Below the pieces are notes generated by a model, which saw only the letters and a program-made list of their open reading frames with translations, was not told the origin of the DNA and made no database searches. A DNA stretch of 64,000 nucleotides, taken from assembly GCF_004346225.1 (NCBI RefSeq), contig NZ_SMAJ01000003.1, positions 400,069 through 464,068 on the forward strand, in the 5' to 3' direction. The DNA comes from Paralcaligenes ureilyticus. GTDB lineage: Bacteria > Pseudomonadota > Gammaproteobacteria > Burkholderiales > Burkholderiaceae_B. The position numbers and the translations under genes are program-made. Shown here in pieces: positions 1-9,852 of the stretch (position 1 is the first letter of the stretch; each line of letters starts with the position of its first letter).

Positions 1-788
1 TGCAGCACCTTGGTGAGCGGGTCGTCGTTGTTCTGGTCGACCGCATACGGAGCAAACCCTCCGGCAGCGCGTCCGGCGTGTTCGTCGTGTTGGTTTCGAA
101 GCAGGTCTTGCAAAGGCTGGGCGCTCCAGTCTGATTCGCAGGGCGAGGGCGCCGAGCGGGTGGTGTCTTCGCTGGCTGGATCGTGTGGGGTTTGGCCGAG
201 CCCGGTTTGCGGCAAACTGCCGCTTGCGGCGTCTTGCGGCAGATCACGGTAGAGCTTGCCCTGGTCGGCGTCATGTTTGACGATGATGCGGGCCGGATTG
301 CCCACGGCGGTCGCGCCGGCCGGAACGGGCTTGACCACCACGGCGTTCGATCCGATGTGAGCCTCGGCGCCCACGGTAAAGCCTCCCAGGATTTGCGCGC
401 CGGCGCCCACCACCACGCCACGCTCCAGGGTAGGGTGGCGTTTTTCGCCTTTATACAGGCGTGTGCCGCCCAGAGTGACACCCTGATAAATCGTGCAGTC
501 GTCGCCTATGACCGCTGTTTCGCCAATGACCACGCCAAACCCGTGATCGATAAATACCCGGCGGCCGATCTGGGCCCCCGGGTGGATCTCGATGCCGGTC
601 AGCAGACGCCCTATATGAGATATGAAACGCCCCAGCCACAGCCAGTTGCGGCGCCATAGCGCATGCGCCAGGCGGTGTATCAGGATGGCGTGCAGCCCGG
701 GATAGCAGGTCAGGATCTCGATGCGGCTGCGAGCGGCCGGGTCGCGCTCAAGAATGCAGGAGATGTCTTCGCGAAGTTGTGTCAGCAT
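1..788 (-). CDS. cysE: Serine O-acetyltransferase (C-terminus cut by window edge)
   Basis: CysE acetylates L-serine with acetyl-CoA to give O-acetylserine, the first step of cysteine synthesis in the cytoplasm. The ATG is at 788 on the minus strand and the frame stays open past base 1, so the 3' end is missing. The visible protein begins [17 protein letters not shown] and shows the N-terminal helical part followed by hexapeptide-repeat sequence typical of the left-handed beta-helix, including [21 protein letters not shown] and [18 protein letters not shown]. The product already passes 260 residues because of a low-complexity polar tail after the acetyltransferase fold. It lies 12 bases after trmJ on the same strand and is probably cotranscribed. 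Family assignment is strong; the tail is of unknown role. Confidence 0.9.
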   Translation of the reverse strand, partial: MLTQLREDISCILERDPAARSRIEILTCYPGLHAILIHRLAHALWRRNWLWLGRFISHIGRLLTGIEIHPGAQIGRRVFIDHGFGVVIGETAVIGDDCTIYQGVTLGGTRLYKGEKRHPTLERGVVVGAGAQILGGFTVGAEAHIGSNAVVVKPVPAGATAVGNPARIIVKHDADQGKLYRDLPQDAASGSLPQTGLGQTPHDPASEDTTRSAPSPCESDWSAQPLQDLLRNQHDEHAGRAAGGFAPYAVDQNNDDPLTKVL

Positions 789-800
789 AATGGTGGAATT

Positions 801-1574
801 TTACCGTTTCCCGGCCGTCTTGATCATGGCCGTGCACAGGCCGCGCAACATATCGGCTTCGTCATTGGTTAGCGCATTGCGGGCCAGCATATGGCGCATG
901 CGCGGCATCAGTTTTTTGGGGTGATGGGGGTCGAGAAACTGCACGCTGACCAGCGCCTGCTCCCAGTGTGCCATGAGTGCCTGGATTTTTTCCCCCGATG
1001 CCGGTTCGTTGCCGGTTTGCGGGTGGCCGTGGGTGACCGGCAGCAGGGGTAATGAGGCGTCAAGTGCGAGCGCATAACGCAGCTCCCATGCCGCCAATTG
1101 TAAAGCTTGGGCGACGTTGAGCGAGCTGTATTCCGGGTTGGCCGGAATATGGCAGATTCGCTGGCACAGGGCGATATCGTCATTGGTGAGCCCGGAGCGT
1201 TCGGTGCCCAGTACAATAGCGACTTGCCCTTCGGGGTGAAGGTTCAGATGCTCGCAGCTCAGGCCGGCGGCCTGGCGGATGTCGCAGGGCGGCGGCCCCA
1301 GCATCCGCGCCCGGGCCGTTAGCGCAAAGGCCATGGTAACCGGCGCGAGCGCCTGGGCCAGGGTGGGGACGATGGCCACCGAGGCAAGCACATCACCTGC
1401 GCCGCTGGCCAGCGAATGGGCTTCGGGCAGGTCGAGTACATCGGCGTAGCGCGGCGCCACCAGGCATAAATCGTGAAATCCCATTGTTTTGATGGCGCGT
1501 GCTGCGGCGCCGACGTTTCCGGGGTGGCTGGGGTGAACCATAATGAAGCGAACGCGTGAAAATGCCTGAGTCAT
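801..1574 (-). CDS. trmJ: tRNA (cytidine/uridine-2'-O-)-methyltransferase TrmJ
   Basis: This SPOUT (trefoil-knot) methyltransferase family uses SAM to methylate the 2'-O of residue 32 in tRNA anticodon loops. The 257-residue product starts with VRFIMVHPSHPGNVGAAARAIKTMG, the usual TrmJ/TrmH N-terminal signature. It carries the SAM-knot segment VAIVLGTERSGLTNDD near residues 120-135, followed by IPANPEYSSLNVAQA, the SLN motif of motif 3. Its length matches TrmJ. The next gene on the minus strand is cysE, 12 bases away. In many beta- and gammaproteobacteria trmJ lies next to suhB, as here, where suhB is divergent. The exact methylated base is inferred from the family. Confidence 0.88.
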   Translation of the reverse strand: MTQAFSRVRFIMVHPSHPGNVGAAARAIKTMGFHDLCLVAPRYADVLDLPEAHSLASGAGDVLASVAIVPTLAQALAPVTMAFALTARARMLGPPPCDIRQAAGLSCEHLNLHPEGQVAIVLGTERSGLTNDDIALCQRICHIPANPEYSSLNVAQALQLAAWELRYALALDASLPLLPVTHGHPQTGNEPASGEKIQALMAHWEQALVSVQFLDPHHPKKLMPRMRHMLARNALTNDEADMLRGLCTAMIKTAGKR

Positions 1575-1679
1575 TTAAAATAGCTGTTTTAGCGGTGCGG
1601 CCCGAGTTGTTCAGGCCTTGTTTATAGCCAGAAATGGCTAATTGTGTACCTTCGATCTTTTTGTTTAATACGGAATTTT

Positions 1680-2471
1680 ATGCACCCGATGCTCAATACC
1701 GCCATTAAGGCGGCACGCCGTGCCGGCGCGATTATCAACCGCGCCAGTCTCGATCTGGAACGCTTGCAAGTAGCGCGCAAAGGGCCTAAAGATTATGTCA
1801 CGGAAGTCGACCAAGCGGCGGAAGAGGCAATTATCGACATTTTACGCACGGCTTACCCGAGCCATGGTTTTCTGGGCGAAGAGTCAGGCACCCACCTGGC
1901 CCCGGGTCAAAACGCCGATGATTCGTGCGAATTCCAATGGATTATCGACCCGCTGGACGGCACGACCAATTTCATTCACGGTTTTCCCGTTTATGCGACA
2001 TCAATAGCCCTGCTGCATCGCGGCCAGGTCACTCAGGCCGTGGTTTACGATCCGTCGCGCAACGAAATGTTCACCGCCAGCCGCGGTGGCGGCGCCTTTA
2101 TGAATGATCGCCGTGTTCGTGTGTCGGGCCAAATCCGCTATCACGACGCATTGCTTAGCGCCCATGTGCCTGGTTCGGCCGGAGGCAATACGATATCGGG
2201 CCGTTTCACCGGCCTGCTGTCAGAATGCGCCAGCGCGCGCCGTGTCGGGTCGACCGTACTGGATTTGGCCTATGTGGCCAGTGGCCGCTTCGATGGTTTT
2301 TGCGGCGTTAACATAAAACCGTGGGATATGGCCGCGGGCAGCTTGCTGGTGCTTGAGGCTGGCGGCCTGATCGCCGATTTCGATGGCGAACAGGGCTGGA
2401 TGGAAAGCGGCAATGTGCTGGCTGGCAGCCCCAAGATATTTACTCAGATGATGGCTCATATCCAGCCTTGA
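1680..2471 (+). CDS. suhB: Inositol monophosphatase family protein SuhB
   Basis: A Mg2+-dependent sugar-phosphate phosphatase of the inositol monophosphatase family. In E. coli SuhB also joins the rRNA antitermination complex with NusA. The 263-residue protein has the family motifs in order: DYVTEVDQAAEEAI near residue 42, GEESG near 66, the metal-binding WIIDPLDGTTNFIHG near 88, and the C-terminal IKPWDMAAGSLLVLEAGG near 215. The ATG at 1680 fits the family N-terminus (MHPMLNTAIKAARRAGAIINR). An upstream in-frame start at 1644 would add 12 unconserved residues and was rejected. The gene is divergent from trmJ with about 105 bases between them. Confidence 0.93.
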   Translation: MHPMLNTAIKAARRAGAIINRASLDLERLQVARKGPKDYVTEVDQAAEEAIIDILRTAYPSHGFLGEESGTHLAPGQNADDSCEFQWIIDPLDGTTNFIHGFPVYATSIALLHRGQVTQAVVYDPSRNEMFTASRGGGAFMNDRRVRVSGQIRYHDALLSAHVPGSAGGNTISGRFTGLLSECASARRVGSTVLDLAYVASGRFDGFCGVNIKPWDMAAGSLLVLEAGGLIADFDGEQGWMESGNVLAGSPKIFTQMMAHIQP

Positions 2472-2555
2472 AATGGCCTGTGTGGCCTGTTGCCGCAAGC
2501 GCGTGCCACGCCAACCGGTGATAATCAATTTTTTTGCCATTAATGGAGCACCCTG

Positions 2556-4124
2556 ATGGAGTGGATGCTGGACCCGTCGGCATGGGTCGGCTTGTTAACC
2601 CTGGTTGTACTTGAAATAGTCCTGGGGATTGATAATTTGGTTTTTATTGCCATTCTGGTGGAGAAACTGCCGCCAGCCTTGCGCGATCGCGCCCGGGTAA
2701 TAGGGTTGTCGTTGGCGCTGCTCATGCGCTTGCTGTTGCTTGCGGTCATGTCGTGGCTGATCAAGCTGACCACGCCCTTGTTCTCGCTTGGCGGCCTGGG
2801 TTTTTCGGGGCGCGATCTGATCCTGATTGCGGGCGGCTTCTTCCTGATTTTCAAAGGCACGCTCGAGTTGCACGAGCGCATCGATGGCCGCACCGTGAAT
2901 ATGTCCGCCTCGCGCCTGCATGCAAGCTTTTGGGTGATCGTCACGCAAATCGTGATCCTCGATGCGGTGTTCTCGATCGACGCGGTGATTACCGCAGTGG
3001 GTATGGTCGACCATCTGGCCATCATGATGCTGGCCGTGACGATTGCCATAGGCATCATGCTGGTGGCGTCCAAGCCCCTGACGCATTTTGTCAATACACA
3101 CCAAACTGTTGTCGTTCTGTGCCTGGGATTTTTGTTGATGATCGGCTTTTCGCTGCTGGCTGAAGGCTTCGACTTTCCGGTTCCCAAAGGCTATTTGTAT
3201 GCCGCCATCGCGTTCTCGGTAGGCATTGAATTTCTCAATCAGCTGGCGCGGCGTAATCTGCGCCGCGCCGACGCGCGCCGGCCCATGCGTGAACGAACCG
3301 CCGAAGGCGTCATGCGCCTGCTGGGCAAACGCCCGATAGAGGGTCCGCTGCAGGAGACGCCGGTCTCGGAAGGACCGGTGCAAGGATTTGGCGTTGAAGA
3401 GCGCAATATGGTCAGCGGCGTGTTGACGCTGGCCGATCGCACGATTCATTCGATCATGACGCCGCGCTCCGATATTTCCTGGATCAATCTGGACGAGGAC
3501 CCCATCGTTTTGCGCCAGCAAATATCCAAGGCGCCGCACAGTTTTTTCCCGGTATGCCGGGGCGAACTCGACGAGGTAATAGGGATAGGGCGCGACAAGG
3601 AAATGATTGCCGACCTGATTACCCATGGCAACATCAAGCTGTCGCGTTTGCGCGACCCCATCATTGTGCATGAGTCGATAGGCGTCCTGCGTTTGATGGA
3701 AACGTTGAAGCGCTCGCGTGGCCAGTTGGTGCTGGTGACCGATGAATTCGGTGAAATCGAGGGCGTCGTTACGCCTATCGATGTTTTCGAGACCATCGCC
3801 GGCGAATTTCCCGACGAAGACGAAACGCCCGACATTATTGCCGAAAGCGAGGATCGCTGGCGCGTCGATGGTGCGGCAGACTTGCATCATCTGGAGCAGG
3901 TCCTCAATACCGAAGGATTGGTTGATGAAGAAGAAGGCTATTCCACGCTGGCGGGCTATTTGCTGGAACGTTTCGGGCATTTGCCCGAGCCCGGGGATCT
4001 CTGTGAACTGAAGCAGCATTACGCCACGTTCGAGTTCAAAGTGCTGCGGTTGGATGGGCGCCGTATCGCGACCGTGCAGATTCGGCGCCTGCCTGTCATC
4101 AATGATGAATCCGAAGCCGATTAA
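2556..4124 (+). CDS. TerC-family integral membrane protein with CBS pair and CorC/HlyC domain
   Basis: The 522-residue protein combines an N-terminal TerC membrane domain with a cytoplasmic CBS pair and a C-terminal CorC/HlyC transporter-associated domain. The membrane part (about residues 1-230) has several hydrophobic helices and the acidic motifs [16 protein letters not shown] and [16 protein letters not shown]. The CBS pair spans about 285-410 ([19 protein letters not shown], then [19 protein letters not shown]). The last 80 residues resemble the small FAD-like fold found in CorC. TerC relatives are linked to metal-ion efflux, mainly Mn2+ or tellurite resistance. The substrate here is not known. 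A GGAG Shine-Dalgarno lies at 2544-2547. The 558-residue frame on the opposite strand is a shadow. Confidence 0.85.
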   Translation: MEWMLDPSAWVGLLTLVVLEIVLGIDNLVFIAILVEKLPPALRDRARVIGLSLALLMRLLLLAVMSWLIKLTTPLFSLGGLGFSGRDLILIAGGFFLIFKGTLELHERIDGRTVNMSASRLHASFWVIVTQIVILDAVFSIDAVITAVGMVDHLAIMMLAVTIAIGIMLVASKPLTHFVNTHQTVVVLCLGFLLMIGFSLLAEGFDFPVPKGYLYAAIAFSVGIEFLNQLARRNLRRADARRPMRERTAEGVMRLLGKRPIEGPLQETPVSEGPVQGFGVEERNMVSGVLTLADRTIHSIMTPRSDISWINLDEDPIVLRQQISKAPHSFFPVCRGELDEVIGIGRDKEMIADLITHGNIKLSRLRDPIIVHESIGVLRLMETLKRSRGQLVLVTDEFGEIEGVVTPIDVFETIAGEFPDEDETPDIIAESEDRWRVDGAADLHHLEQVLNTEGLVDEEEGYSTLAGYLLERFGHLPEPGDLCELKQHYATFEFKVLRLDGRRIATVQIRRLPVINDESEAD

Positions 4125-4151
4125 CCCTGCATTCACGTATCGCGAGTGTGT

Positions 4152-5009
4152 ATGACCGACACCACTTTTTATTTCCTGAAAGCCCTGTTTTTGGGCATTG
4201 TCGAGGGTTTGACCGAGTTTATCCCCGTATCCAGCACGGCTCATTTGCTGCTGGTGGGCGAGTGGATTCATTTTTCATCGAACTCGGCCAAAGTGTTCGA
4301 AGTCGTGATCCAGTTCGGTTCGATTCTGGCGGTCATGTGGGTGTTTCGGGCGCGCTTGTGGCAGTTGATACGTGGCACCTTGGGGGGCACGCGTGCCGAA
4401 CAGATGTTTATGCGAAACCTTCTGGTCGCCTTTTTGCCTGCGGCAGTGATAGGTGCTCTGACAATCAAATACATCAAGGCGTTGTTTCACCACCCCGCCG
4501 TTTTTGTCGTGACCCTGATCATCGGTGGCCTGATTATGCTGTGGGTCGAGCGCCGGCCGCATTTTTCCAAACAGGAGCTTGGCGCCGACGATAGCATGGC
4601 CAATCGGCATGTGTCGGCGCGCACGCTGGAAGAAATCACCTGGAAGCAGGCTTTGGTCGTGGGGTTTGCCCAGTGCCTGGCCATGGTGCCCGGCACTTCC
4701 CGTTCGGGCGCTACCATTATCGGCGGAATGATGGCGGGGATACAACGCAAGACGGCCACCGAATTCTCTTTTTTTCTGGCGATGCCTACGATGCTTGCGG
4801 CGACCGTCTACGATTTGTACAAGCATGGCGGCCTGTTGTCCAGCCAGGAAACCACCGCCATTGCTATCGGCTTGGTCGCGGCGTTTGTGAGTGCCCTGGT
4901 GGTGGTGCGCGCCGTTCTGCGCTTCGTTGGCAACCATACCTATCGTCCTTTTGCCTGGTACCGGATTGCGCTGGGGCTAGTGGTGCTGGTCTGGCTATCG
5001 TTTATTTAG
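4152..5009 (+). CDS. uppP: Undecaprenyl-diphosphatase UppP (BacA)
   Basis: UppP removes a phosphate from undecaprenyl diphosphate in the inner membrane so the lipid carrier can be reused for peptidoglycan and other envelope polymers. Overexpression gives bacitracin resistance. The 285-residue polytopic protein has both conserved motifs: GIVEGLTEFIPVSSTAHLL near residues 18-36 (active-site Glu and Ser) and MVPGTSRSGATIIGG near residues 178-192 (catalytic Arg). ATG 4152 is chosen over GTG 4146. The stop codon TAG (5007-5009) lies inside the four-base target site of a MITE that separates this gene from the convergent lpxH. Confidence 0.94.
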   Translation: MTDTTFYFLKALFLGIVEGLTEFIPVSSTAHLLLVGEWIHFSSNSAKVFEVVIQFGSILAVMWVFRARLWQLIRGTLGGTRAEQMFMRNLLVAFLPAAVIGALTIKYIKALFHHPAVFVVTLIIGGLIMLWVERRPHFSKQELGADDSMANRHVSARTLEEITWKQALVVGFAQCLAMVPGTSRSGATIIGGMMAGIQRKTATEFSFFLAMPTMLAATVYDLYKHGGLLSSQETTAIAIGLVAAFVSALVVVRAVLRFVGNHTYRPFAWYRIALGLVVLVWLSFI

Positions 5010-5289
5010 AGCGTTTTTGGCCAAACGGTATGCGGCATGGGATGCTTGGGTATTTGGCTGGACGTATTGGTCTCTGAAGACGCCGTCTATGGGGGCCGGG
5101 GCGGGGCCGGCGTAAGGCGTGCTCCGGATGCCGACGAAGGGAAGGCGGGGGCTGCCGGCGGGCCATGTTTGAGGGTACCCACCCCTCGCCCTGCGGCGTC
5201 TTAATAGAATGACCTCATCACCCAAAACGGCTCAAAAAAAGCGCGATCGAAACGCGTTCAGTTCCGTAAGCACTTCAACCAAAAATGCC
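5010..5289 (+). mobile_element. MITE-like element, copy 1 (about 280 bp, CTAG-type target)
   Basis: The segment starts with AGCGTTTTTGG and ends with CCAAAAATGCC, which form imperfect terminal inverted repeats. It is flanked by TTAG (5006-5009) and CTAG (5290-5293), taken as a four-base target duplication. The right half, from CACCCCTCGCCCTG to ACTTCAACC, is closely matched by copy 2 (38962-39292) and, inverted, by copy 3 (63685 onward). It holds no credible gene. The pattern suggests a non-autonomous element moved by an IS5-like transposase. No transposase is in the window. Confidence 0.7.
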
Positions 5290-6063
5290 CTAGCGTGCCG
5301 GCGGGTAGCAAAATTGCGGGCCGTTCCGATTGACGCATAGCCAGCCGCCGCGCGGCGGTATTGCATGGTCGTAGTCCCAATCGGGCAACACGATCCGGGT
5401 GCAGGTTTGTGTGCCGATCTGTACGGAATGGAACGCCGGGCGGTGAGTGTGGCCGTGCACCATGGTGCGGATGCCCGTGGTGTTGAAAGCGTGTGCGATG
5501 GCGTTGGGCGCCACATCCATGATATGGGTTGCCTTATACCGATTGGCGGCCATGCTGCGGCTTCGCGCCCACAGGGCGATCTTGCGGCGCACGTTCAAAC
5601 TCAATGACAGAAACAGGCGCTGTATTGCCCGGTTGCGCACAATGCGCCGAAAGCGCTGGTAGGCGTGATCGTCTGTACAGTATTCATCGCCGTGGCTAAG
5701 CAGTATGTCGCCGTGGTCGGTATCCAGGCAGCAGGCATCGGGCAGCAAATGGGCGCCCAGGTGTTTTGCCAATTCGGCGCCCATCAGAAAATCGCGGTTT
5801 CCCCGTCCTATCCAAAGCGGGATGGCTGCGGCGACCTGGCTCAGTTTTTGCAGGGTTTGCGCAAGCCATTGAGGCGGGGCAGCCAGCGCCAGATCGTCGC
5901 CTATCCAGGCATCGAAAATGTCGCCGCATAAAAGCAGGGAGTCGGCCTCGGTGCAGGCCTGATCGAGAAAGGCGTGAAAGGCGCGCTGTGTGGCGGGCGT
6001 TTGGGGCCCCAGATGAATATCCGAGGCAAGCCAGACTGAACCCGCAAGCCGCAGCTTATTCAA
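5290..6063 (-). CDS. lpxH: UDP-2,3-diacylglucosamine diphosphatase LpxH
   Basis: LpxH hydrolyses UDP-2,3-diacylglucosamine to lipid X in lipid A synthesis, acting as a Mn2+ calcineurin-like phosphoesterase at the inner membrane. All metallophosphatase motifs are visible: SDIHLG at the N-terminus, [34 protein letters not shown] and MVHGHTHRP. No ATG gives a family-sized protein. A TTG at 6063-6061, overlapping the stop region of ppiA, gives 257 residues beginning with [18 protein letters not shown]. The longer ATG frame would run into ppiA and was rejected. ppiA-lpxH look translationally coupled. The stop codon TAG lies in the CTAG shared with the MITE target site. Confidence 0.9.
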   Translation of the reverse strand: MNKLRLAGSVWLASDIHLGPQTPATQRAFHAFLDQACTEADSLLLCGDIFDAWIGDDLALAAPPQWLAQTLQKLSQVAAAIPLWIGRGNRDFLMGAELAKHLGAHLLPDACCLDTDHGDILLSHGDEYCTDDHAYQRFRRIVRNRAIQRLFLSLSLNVRRKIALWARSRSMAANRYKATHIMDVAPNAIAHAFNTTGIRTMVHGHTHRPAFHSVQIGTQTCTRIVLPDWDYDHAIPPRGGWLCVNRNGPQFCYPPAR

Positions 6064-6727
6064 TGACCGTGGCTTTCTCGATAACCACATCTTCAACGGG
6101 CACATCTTGGTGGAAGCCCTTGTTGCCGGTTTTGACGGCCTTGATCTTGTCGACCACATCGGTGCCTTCGACGACCTTGCCAAACACCGCGTAGCCCCAG
6201 CCGTTGGGTGTGGGCGCGGTGTAGTTCAGGAATTCGTTATTGGCGACATTGATAAAAAACTGTGCTGTGGCCGAATGCGGGTCGCTGGTGCGGGCCATGG
6301 CCAGTGTGTACATATCGTTTTTAAGGCCGTTGTTGGCCTCGTTGTCCACCGGCGCGTGGGTTTGTTTTTGTTTCATCCCTGGCTCGAATCCACCACCTTG
6401 AACCATGAAGTTGCTGATAACGCGATGGAAAATCGTGCCGTCGTAAAAGCCTTCGTTGACGTAGCTCAGGAAGTTGGCCACGGTTTTGGGAGCTTTTTCA
6501 GCATCCAGGGCAATAACCATATCGCCCATATTGGTGTGCAGTTTGACGCGAGGATTTGTGCTCATTACGGATTTGCCTTGAGTGGGGATTGAAGACGTTG
6601 CCTGCGCCGCGCCGCCCGATGCCAGGGCGAGCGACATTGCGCAAACAAAACTGAAAGTGCGGGCTGAATGGCTCAGGACGCGGGTAATAATGGATAAAAT
6701 TTGCATTGAAGAGGTGTGGCTGTTCAT
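6056..6727 (-). CDS. ppiA: Periplasmic peptidyl-prolyl cis-trans isomerase (cyclophilin)
   Basis: A cyclophilin that speeds proline isomerisation during protein folding. The 223-residue product has an N-terminal hydrophobic stretch ([18 protein letters not shown]) that reads as a signal peptide, so a periplasmic location is inferred. The catalytic core follows: [15 protein letters not shown], the [12 protein letters not shown] segment and [19 protein letters not shown]. The GGGF form matches periplasmic PpiA rather than cytoplasmic PpiB. An internal ATG (MSTNPRVKL) could make a cytoplasmic form but has no clear Shine-Dalgarno. The gene lies between the TPR gene and lpxH on the minus strand and overlaps lpxH. 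Confidence 0.9.
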   Translation of the reverse strand: MNSHTSSMQILSIITRVLSHSARTFSFVCAMSLALASGGAAQATSSIPTQGKSVMSTNPRVKLHTNMGDMVIALDAEKAPKTVANFLSYVNEGFYDGTIFHRVISNFMVQGGGFEPGMKQKQTHAPVDNEANNGLKNDMYTLAMARTSDPHSATAQFFINVANNEFLNYTAPTPNGWGYAVFGKVVEGTDVVDKIKAVKTGNKGFHQDVPVEDVVIEKATVIE

Positions 6728-6741
6728 AACGGTGATTCGGG

Positions 6742-7524
6742 TTATTTTTTCAGTATGGCCTGGGTCTGTTCGGCCTTGGCGCGGGCACTTGACTGACCCA
6801 ATTTAGCGGCGTTGTCGAAAGATTGGCGGGCGAGCATAAGTTGCACTTGTCCCATATTGGCCTGGGCCACGGAATATTTGGGGTTGGCCGTCAGCGCCAT
6901 GGTCAGCGCATCGCGGGCCATTTCCAGTTTGCCTTGTTTGATGTACAAGGCTGCCAGATTATTCCAGGGCTCGGGCAGCTCGGGGTAAAGCGTGGTCATG
7001 TCGCTATACATCTTGATGGCTTCGTTTGTGCGCCCAAGGGCCGCAAGCGCCCGTGCGTGTAGAAACAGCAATTGCACGTCGGTGCCTATCATTGCGCCGG
7101 CTTGCTCCTGCGCCTGGCGTTTTTCGATAATGTCCAGGGCCGCCTGATTGCGCCCCTGATTAAGCATGGTATTGATGCGATCGGTAATTTGCGATGCAGA
7201 CAGCGGGATATCGGTGTCGACGCTGGGTGTCAGTGCCTGGAGCACATTGGCCAGGCCCTGCCAGCCGCCGTCTTTGGCAGGAGCCTCTTTAAACAGTTTG
7301 TCGCCGGGCGCGGCGCCGGCCCGATTGTCCAGGCGCACCGAGAGCGGCAGGGATTGCGGCACCATGGCTCGCGGACTACCCATGCCCGAGGGCGACATGG
7401 TCGCATCCAGGTTGACGTAAGGTTGCAGTCCGGCCACAGGCGTTTGGGCCGAGGCGGCGGCACCGGCGAGGCTGCCGGCCAGCAGGGCGAGGGTTGCAGA
7501 AAGACTACCTAGGGTTTGAAACAC
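6742..7524 (-). CDS. Exported tetratricopeptide-repeat protein
   Basis: The 260-residue protein has a likely signal peptide ([20 protein letters not shown]) and, in its second half, tandem helix pairs of the TPR type: a repeat near [58 protein letters not shown] in short overlapping units. The final repeat ends in [15 protein letters not shown] domains bind other proteins and no enzymatic motif is visible, so the function is unknown. It sits 14 bases upstream of ppiA on the same strand, which suggests one transcript and perhaps an envelope-folding role. That role is inference only. Confidence 0.75.
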   Translation of the reverse strand: MFQTLGSLSATLALLAGSLAGAAASAQTPVAGLQPYVNLDATMSPSGMGSPRAMVPQSLPLSVRLDNRAGAAPGDKLFKEAPAKDGGWQGLANVLQALTPSVDTDIPLSASQITDRINTMLNQGRNQAALDIIEKRQAQEQAGAMIGTDVQLLFLHARALAALGRTNEAIKMYSDMTTLYPELPEPWNNLAALYIKQGKLEMARDALTMALTANPKYSVAQANMGQVQLMLARQSFDNAAKLGQSSARAKAEQTQAILKK

Positions 7525-7708
7525 AGGCCACGTACCTATATCAATAAAGGGCTTAGTTTAGCGGGATCACGCGATGAATTTTTCGTGCTTGCTATACTTG
7601 TCGACCAACATTTTAGCCCGGCCCGACGCCCGATACGAGTTTTTGGCATTGAGTATGCGGCGGCTAAGGCGTTAAATCATAGTTTCATCAGAGATCCGCG
7701 ACCCGCAC

Positions 7709-9157
7709 ATGCTGCACATTTATAACACCCTTTCTCGCCTCAAGGAGCCTTTGAAGACCATCGAGCCTGGTCGGGTTCGCATGTATGTTTGCGGAATGAC
7801 AGTCTATGATTTCTGCCATTTGGGTCATGCACGCATGCTGGTCAGCTTCGACGTGGCGCAGCGCTGGCTGCGCGCCAGCGGCTATCAGGTCAATTATGTG
7901 CGCAATATCACCGACATTGACGACAAAATAATACGCCGGGCGGTGCAAACACATCGACGCCTGGGCGAGGTTACCGAGTTTTACATTGATGCCATGCATG
8001 CCGATGAGCGGGCGCTGGAGGTAGAGCCGCCCGATCATGAGCCGCGGGCGACGCAGCATGTGGGCGGCATGATCGAGATTATCAAGCGTCTGGAGGAAAA
8101 GGCTCTGGCGTATCAATCCGACGATGGCGATGTCAATTACGCGGTGCGGGCGTTTCCGGGTTACGGCAAATTGTCGGGGAAGTCCCTCGACGACCTGCGG
8201 GCCGGCGAGCGCGTGGCCGTGGCTACGGCGAAGCGGGACCCGCTGGATTTTGTCCTGTGGAAATCGGCCAAGGCCGACGAACCCCCCGAGTCCAAGTGGG
8301 AATCGCCCTATGGTCTGGGGCGCCCCGGCTGGCATATCGAATGTTCGGCCATGAGCAGGGAACTGCTCGGGCTGCCATTGGATATCCACGGCGGTGGTCC
8401 CGACCTTAAGTTTCCCCATCATGAAAACGAGATTGCCCAGTCCGAAGGGGCCTTTGGCGGTCAGCTTGCGCAAGTCTGGATGCATTGCGGCCCATTAATG
8501 GTGGACGCCGACAAAATGTCGAAGTCGCTGGGCAACTTTCGCACCATCAGGGAAACGATTTCTGGCGGCGCGCAAAGCCCGGATGACGCCGCGTCTTATC
8601 CGGTCAATCTGCGTGAGGCCCAGATGTTGCGCTTTTTTATTGTGCGCAACCATTATCGAAGCGTGCAGAATTACACGCCTGAAAACCTGCTCGACGCACA
8701 GAATGCGCTTGATCGTTTATATCAAACCTTGCAAAACGTGCCGCCCGTGCGGGTGAAGATTGATTGGGAGCAGCCAGCCGCGCACGCTTTTCGCGCGGCC
8801 ATGGATGATGATTTCAACTCTTCGGGTGCGGTTGCGGTCCTGTTCGAGCTGGCTTCCGAAGCAAATAGAACCGGATCGGCCCAGGCATCGGGCTTGTTGC
8901 GCGAGCTAGGGAGTATCCTGGGGCTTCTGCAGTCCGACCCGGCTGCCTATTTGCAGACGTCGAGCCGTTACCAGCGAGGCGGCGCCGCCGCCGATACGCT
9001 CTCGAGCGAATCGATCCAGGCGTTGATCGACGCGCGCGCGGCCGCCAAGAAAGAGCGCAATTTTGCCCGCGCCGATCAGTTGCGTACCCAGTTGCGCGAT
9101 GCCGGCATCGAGCTTGAAGATAAACCTGGCGGCGTCACACAATGGCGCCGCGCCTAA
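7709..9157 (+). CDS. cysS: Cysteinyl-tRNA synthetase
   Basis: A class I aminoacyl-tRNA synthetase that charges tRNA-Cys. The 482-residue protein shows the zinc-site start [18 protein letters not shown] (HLGH is the HIGH-type motif), the second zinc segment [20 protein letters not shown], and [10 protein letters not shown] (KMSKS loop). The C-terminal anticodon-binding part ends in [19 protein letters not shown]. The length matches the family. It is divergent from the TPR-ppiA-lpxH group with about 184 bases between. A DNA glycosylase follows 10 bases later. Confidence 0.97.
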   Translation: MLHIYNTLSRLKEPLKTIEPGRVRMYVCGMTVYDFCHLGHARMLVSFDVAQRWLRASGYQVNYVRNITDIDDKIIRRAVQTHRRLGEVTEFYIDAMHADERALEVEPPDHEPRATQHVGGMIEIIKRLEEKALAYQSDDGDVNYAVRAFPGYGKLSGKSLDDLRAGERVAVATAKRDPLDFVLWKSAKADEPPESKWESPYGLGRPGWHIECSAMSRELLGLPLDIHGGGPDLKFPHHENEIAQSEGAFGGQLAQVWMHCGPLMVDADKMSKSLGNFRTIRETISGGAQSPDDAASYPVNLREAQMLRFFIVRNHYRSVQNYTPENLLDAQNALDRLYQTLQNVPPVRVKIDWEQPAAHAFRAAMDDDFNSSGAVAVLFELASEANRTGSAQASGLLRELGSILGLLQSDPAAYLQTSSRYQRGGAAADTLSSESIQALIDARAAAKKERNFARADQLRTQLRDAGIELEDKPGGVTQWRRA

Positions 9158-9167
9158 GGGGAGGGAA

Positions 9168-9818
9168 ATGACGATTCAATCCGCAGGTACGGCGGCCGAC
9201 AAGCCACATTTTTGGGATGAGGCTTCGGCGCATCTCATGAAGCGCGATCGCATATTAAGGAAGGTCATCCCCAAGCTGACGACCGAGTGGCTGGCTCCCA
9301 GGGCCACCCCATTCGTCACCTTGGCGCGTGCAGTCATCGGCCAGCAAGTTTCGGTCAAGGCGGCCGATTCGGTATGGGGGCGGTTTACGGCGCAGTGTGG
9401 CAGCCGGCTTACTCCCAACGCCGTTCTGGAGCTGGACGAAGGCGTTCTGCGCGAAACGGGCTTATCCAAGCGCAAGGCCGAATATATCCACGATCTGGCG
9501 CGTCACTTTGCCGAAAAGAGGATTCGCCCGGCGGCGTGGGCCACCATGGACGACGAGGCCGTTGTGGCTGAGCTGTGCGCGATTCGTGGCGTGGGGCGCT
9601 GGACAGCAGAGATGTTTCTGATCTTTAATTTGCAGCGCCCCGATGTTTTGCCGCTCGACGATGTCGGCTTGTTGCGGGCGATTTCGTTACACTATTTCAG
9701 CGGCGAGCCCGTTTCGCGTTTTGAAGCCCGCGAGGTGGCCGCCGCCTGGGCCCCGTGGCGCACCGTTGCCACCTGGTATTTATGGCGCAGCCTTGACCCC
9801 GTCGCCGTTCAGTACTAA
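9168..9818 (+). CDS. DNA-3-methyladenine glycosylase II, AlkA type (HhH-GPD)
   Basis: This base-excision-repair enzyme removes alkylated purines. The 216-residue product has the helix-hairpin-helix segment [19 protein letters not shown] near residues 125-145 and the downstream Asp-containing [12 protein letters not shown], which supplies the catalytic aspartate of HhH-GPD enzymes. The region [12 protein letters not shown] near residue 58 is also typical. It lacks the N-terminal Ada-like domain of long AlkA proteins. ATG 9168 is preceded by GGGGAGGG, a good ribosome site. The longer frame from 9063 overlaps cysS and was rejected. It lies between cysS and accA, probably in the same transcript. 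Confidence 0.88.
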   Translation: MTIQSAGTAADKPHFWDEASAHLMKRDRILRKVIPKLTTEWLAPRATPFVTLARAVIGQQVSVKAADSVWGRFTAQCGSRLTPNAVLELDEGVLRETGLSKRKAEYIHDLARHFAEKRIRPAAWATMDDEAVVAELCAIRGVGRWTAEMFLIFNLQRPDVLPLDDVGLLRAISLHYFSGEPVSRFEAREVAAAWAPWRTVATWYLWRSLDPVAVQY

Positions 9819-9852
9819 ACAGAGTTATTCAACCGTCCGGAAACCTGTATTT

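Noticed and set aside
2595..4271. A 558-residue open frame on the minus strand
   Set aside because: It is the shadow of the TerC/CBS gene, with no family signature; the plus-strand gene has clear motifs and a ribosome site.
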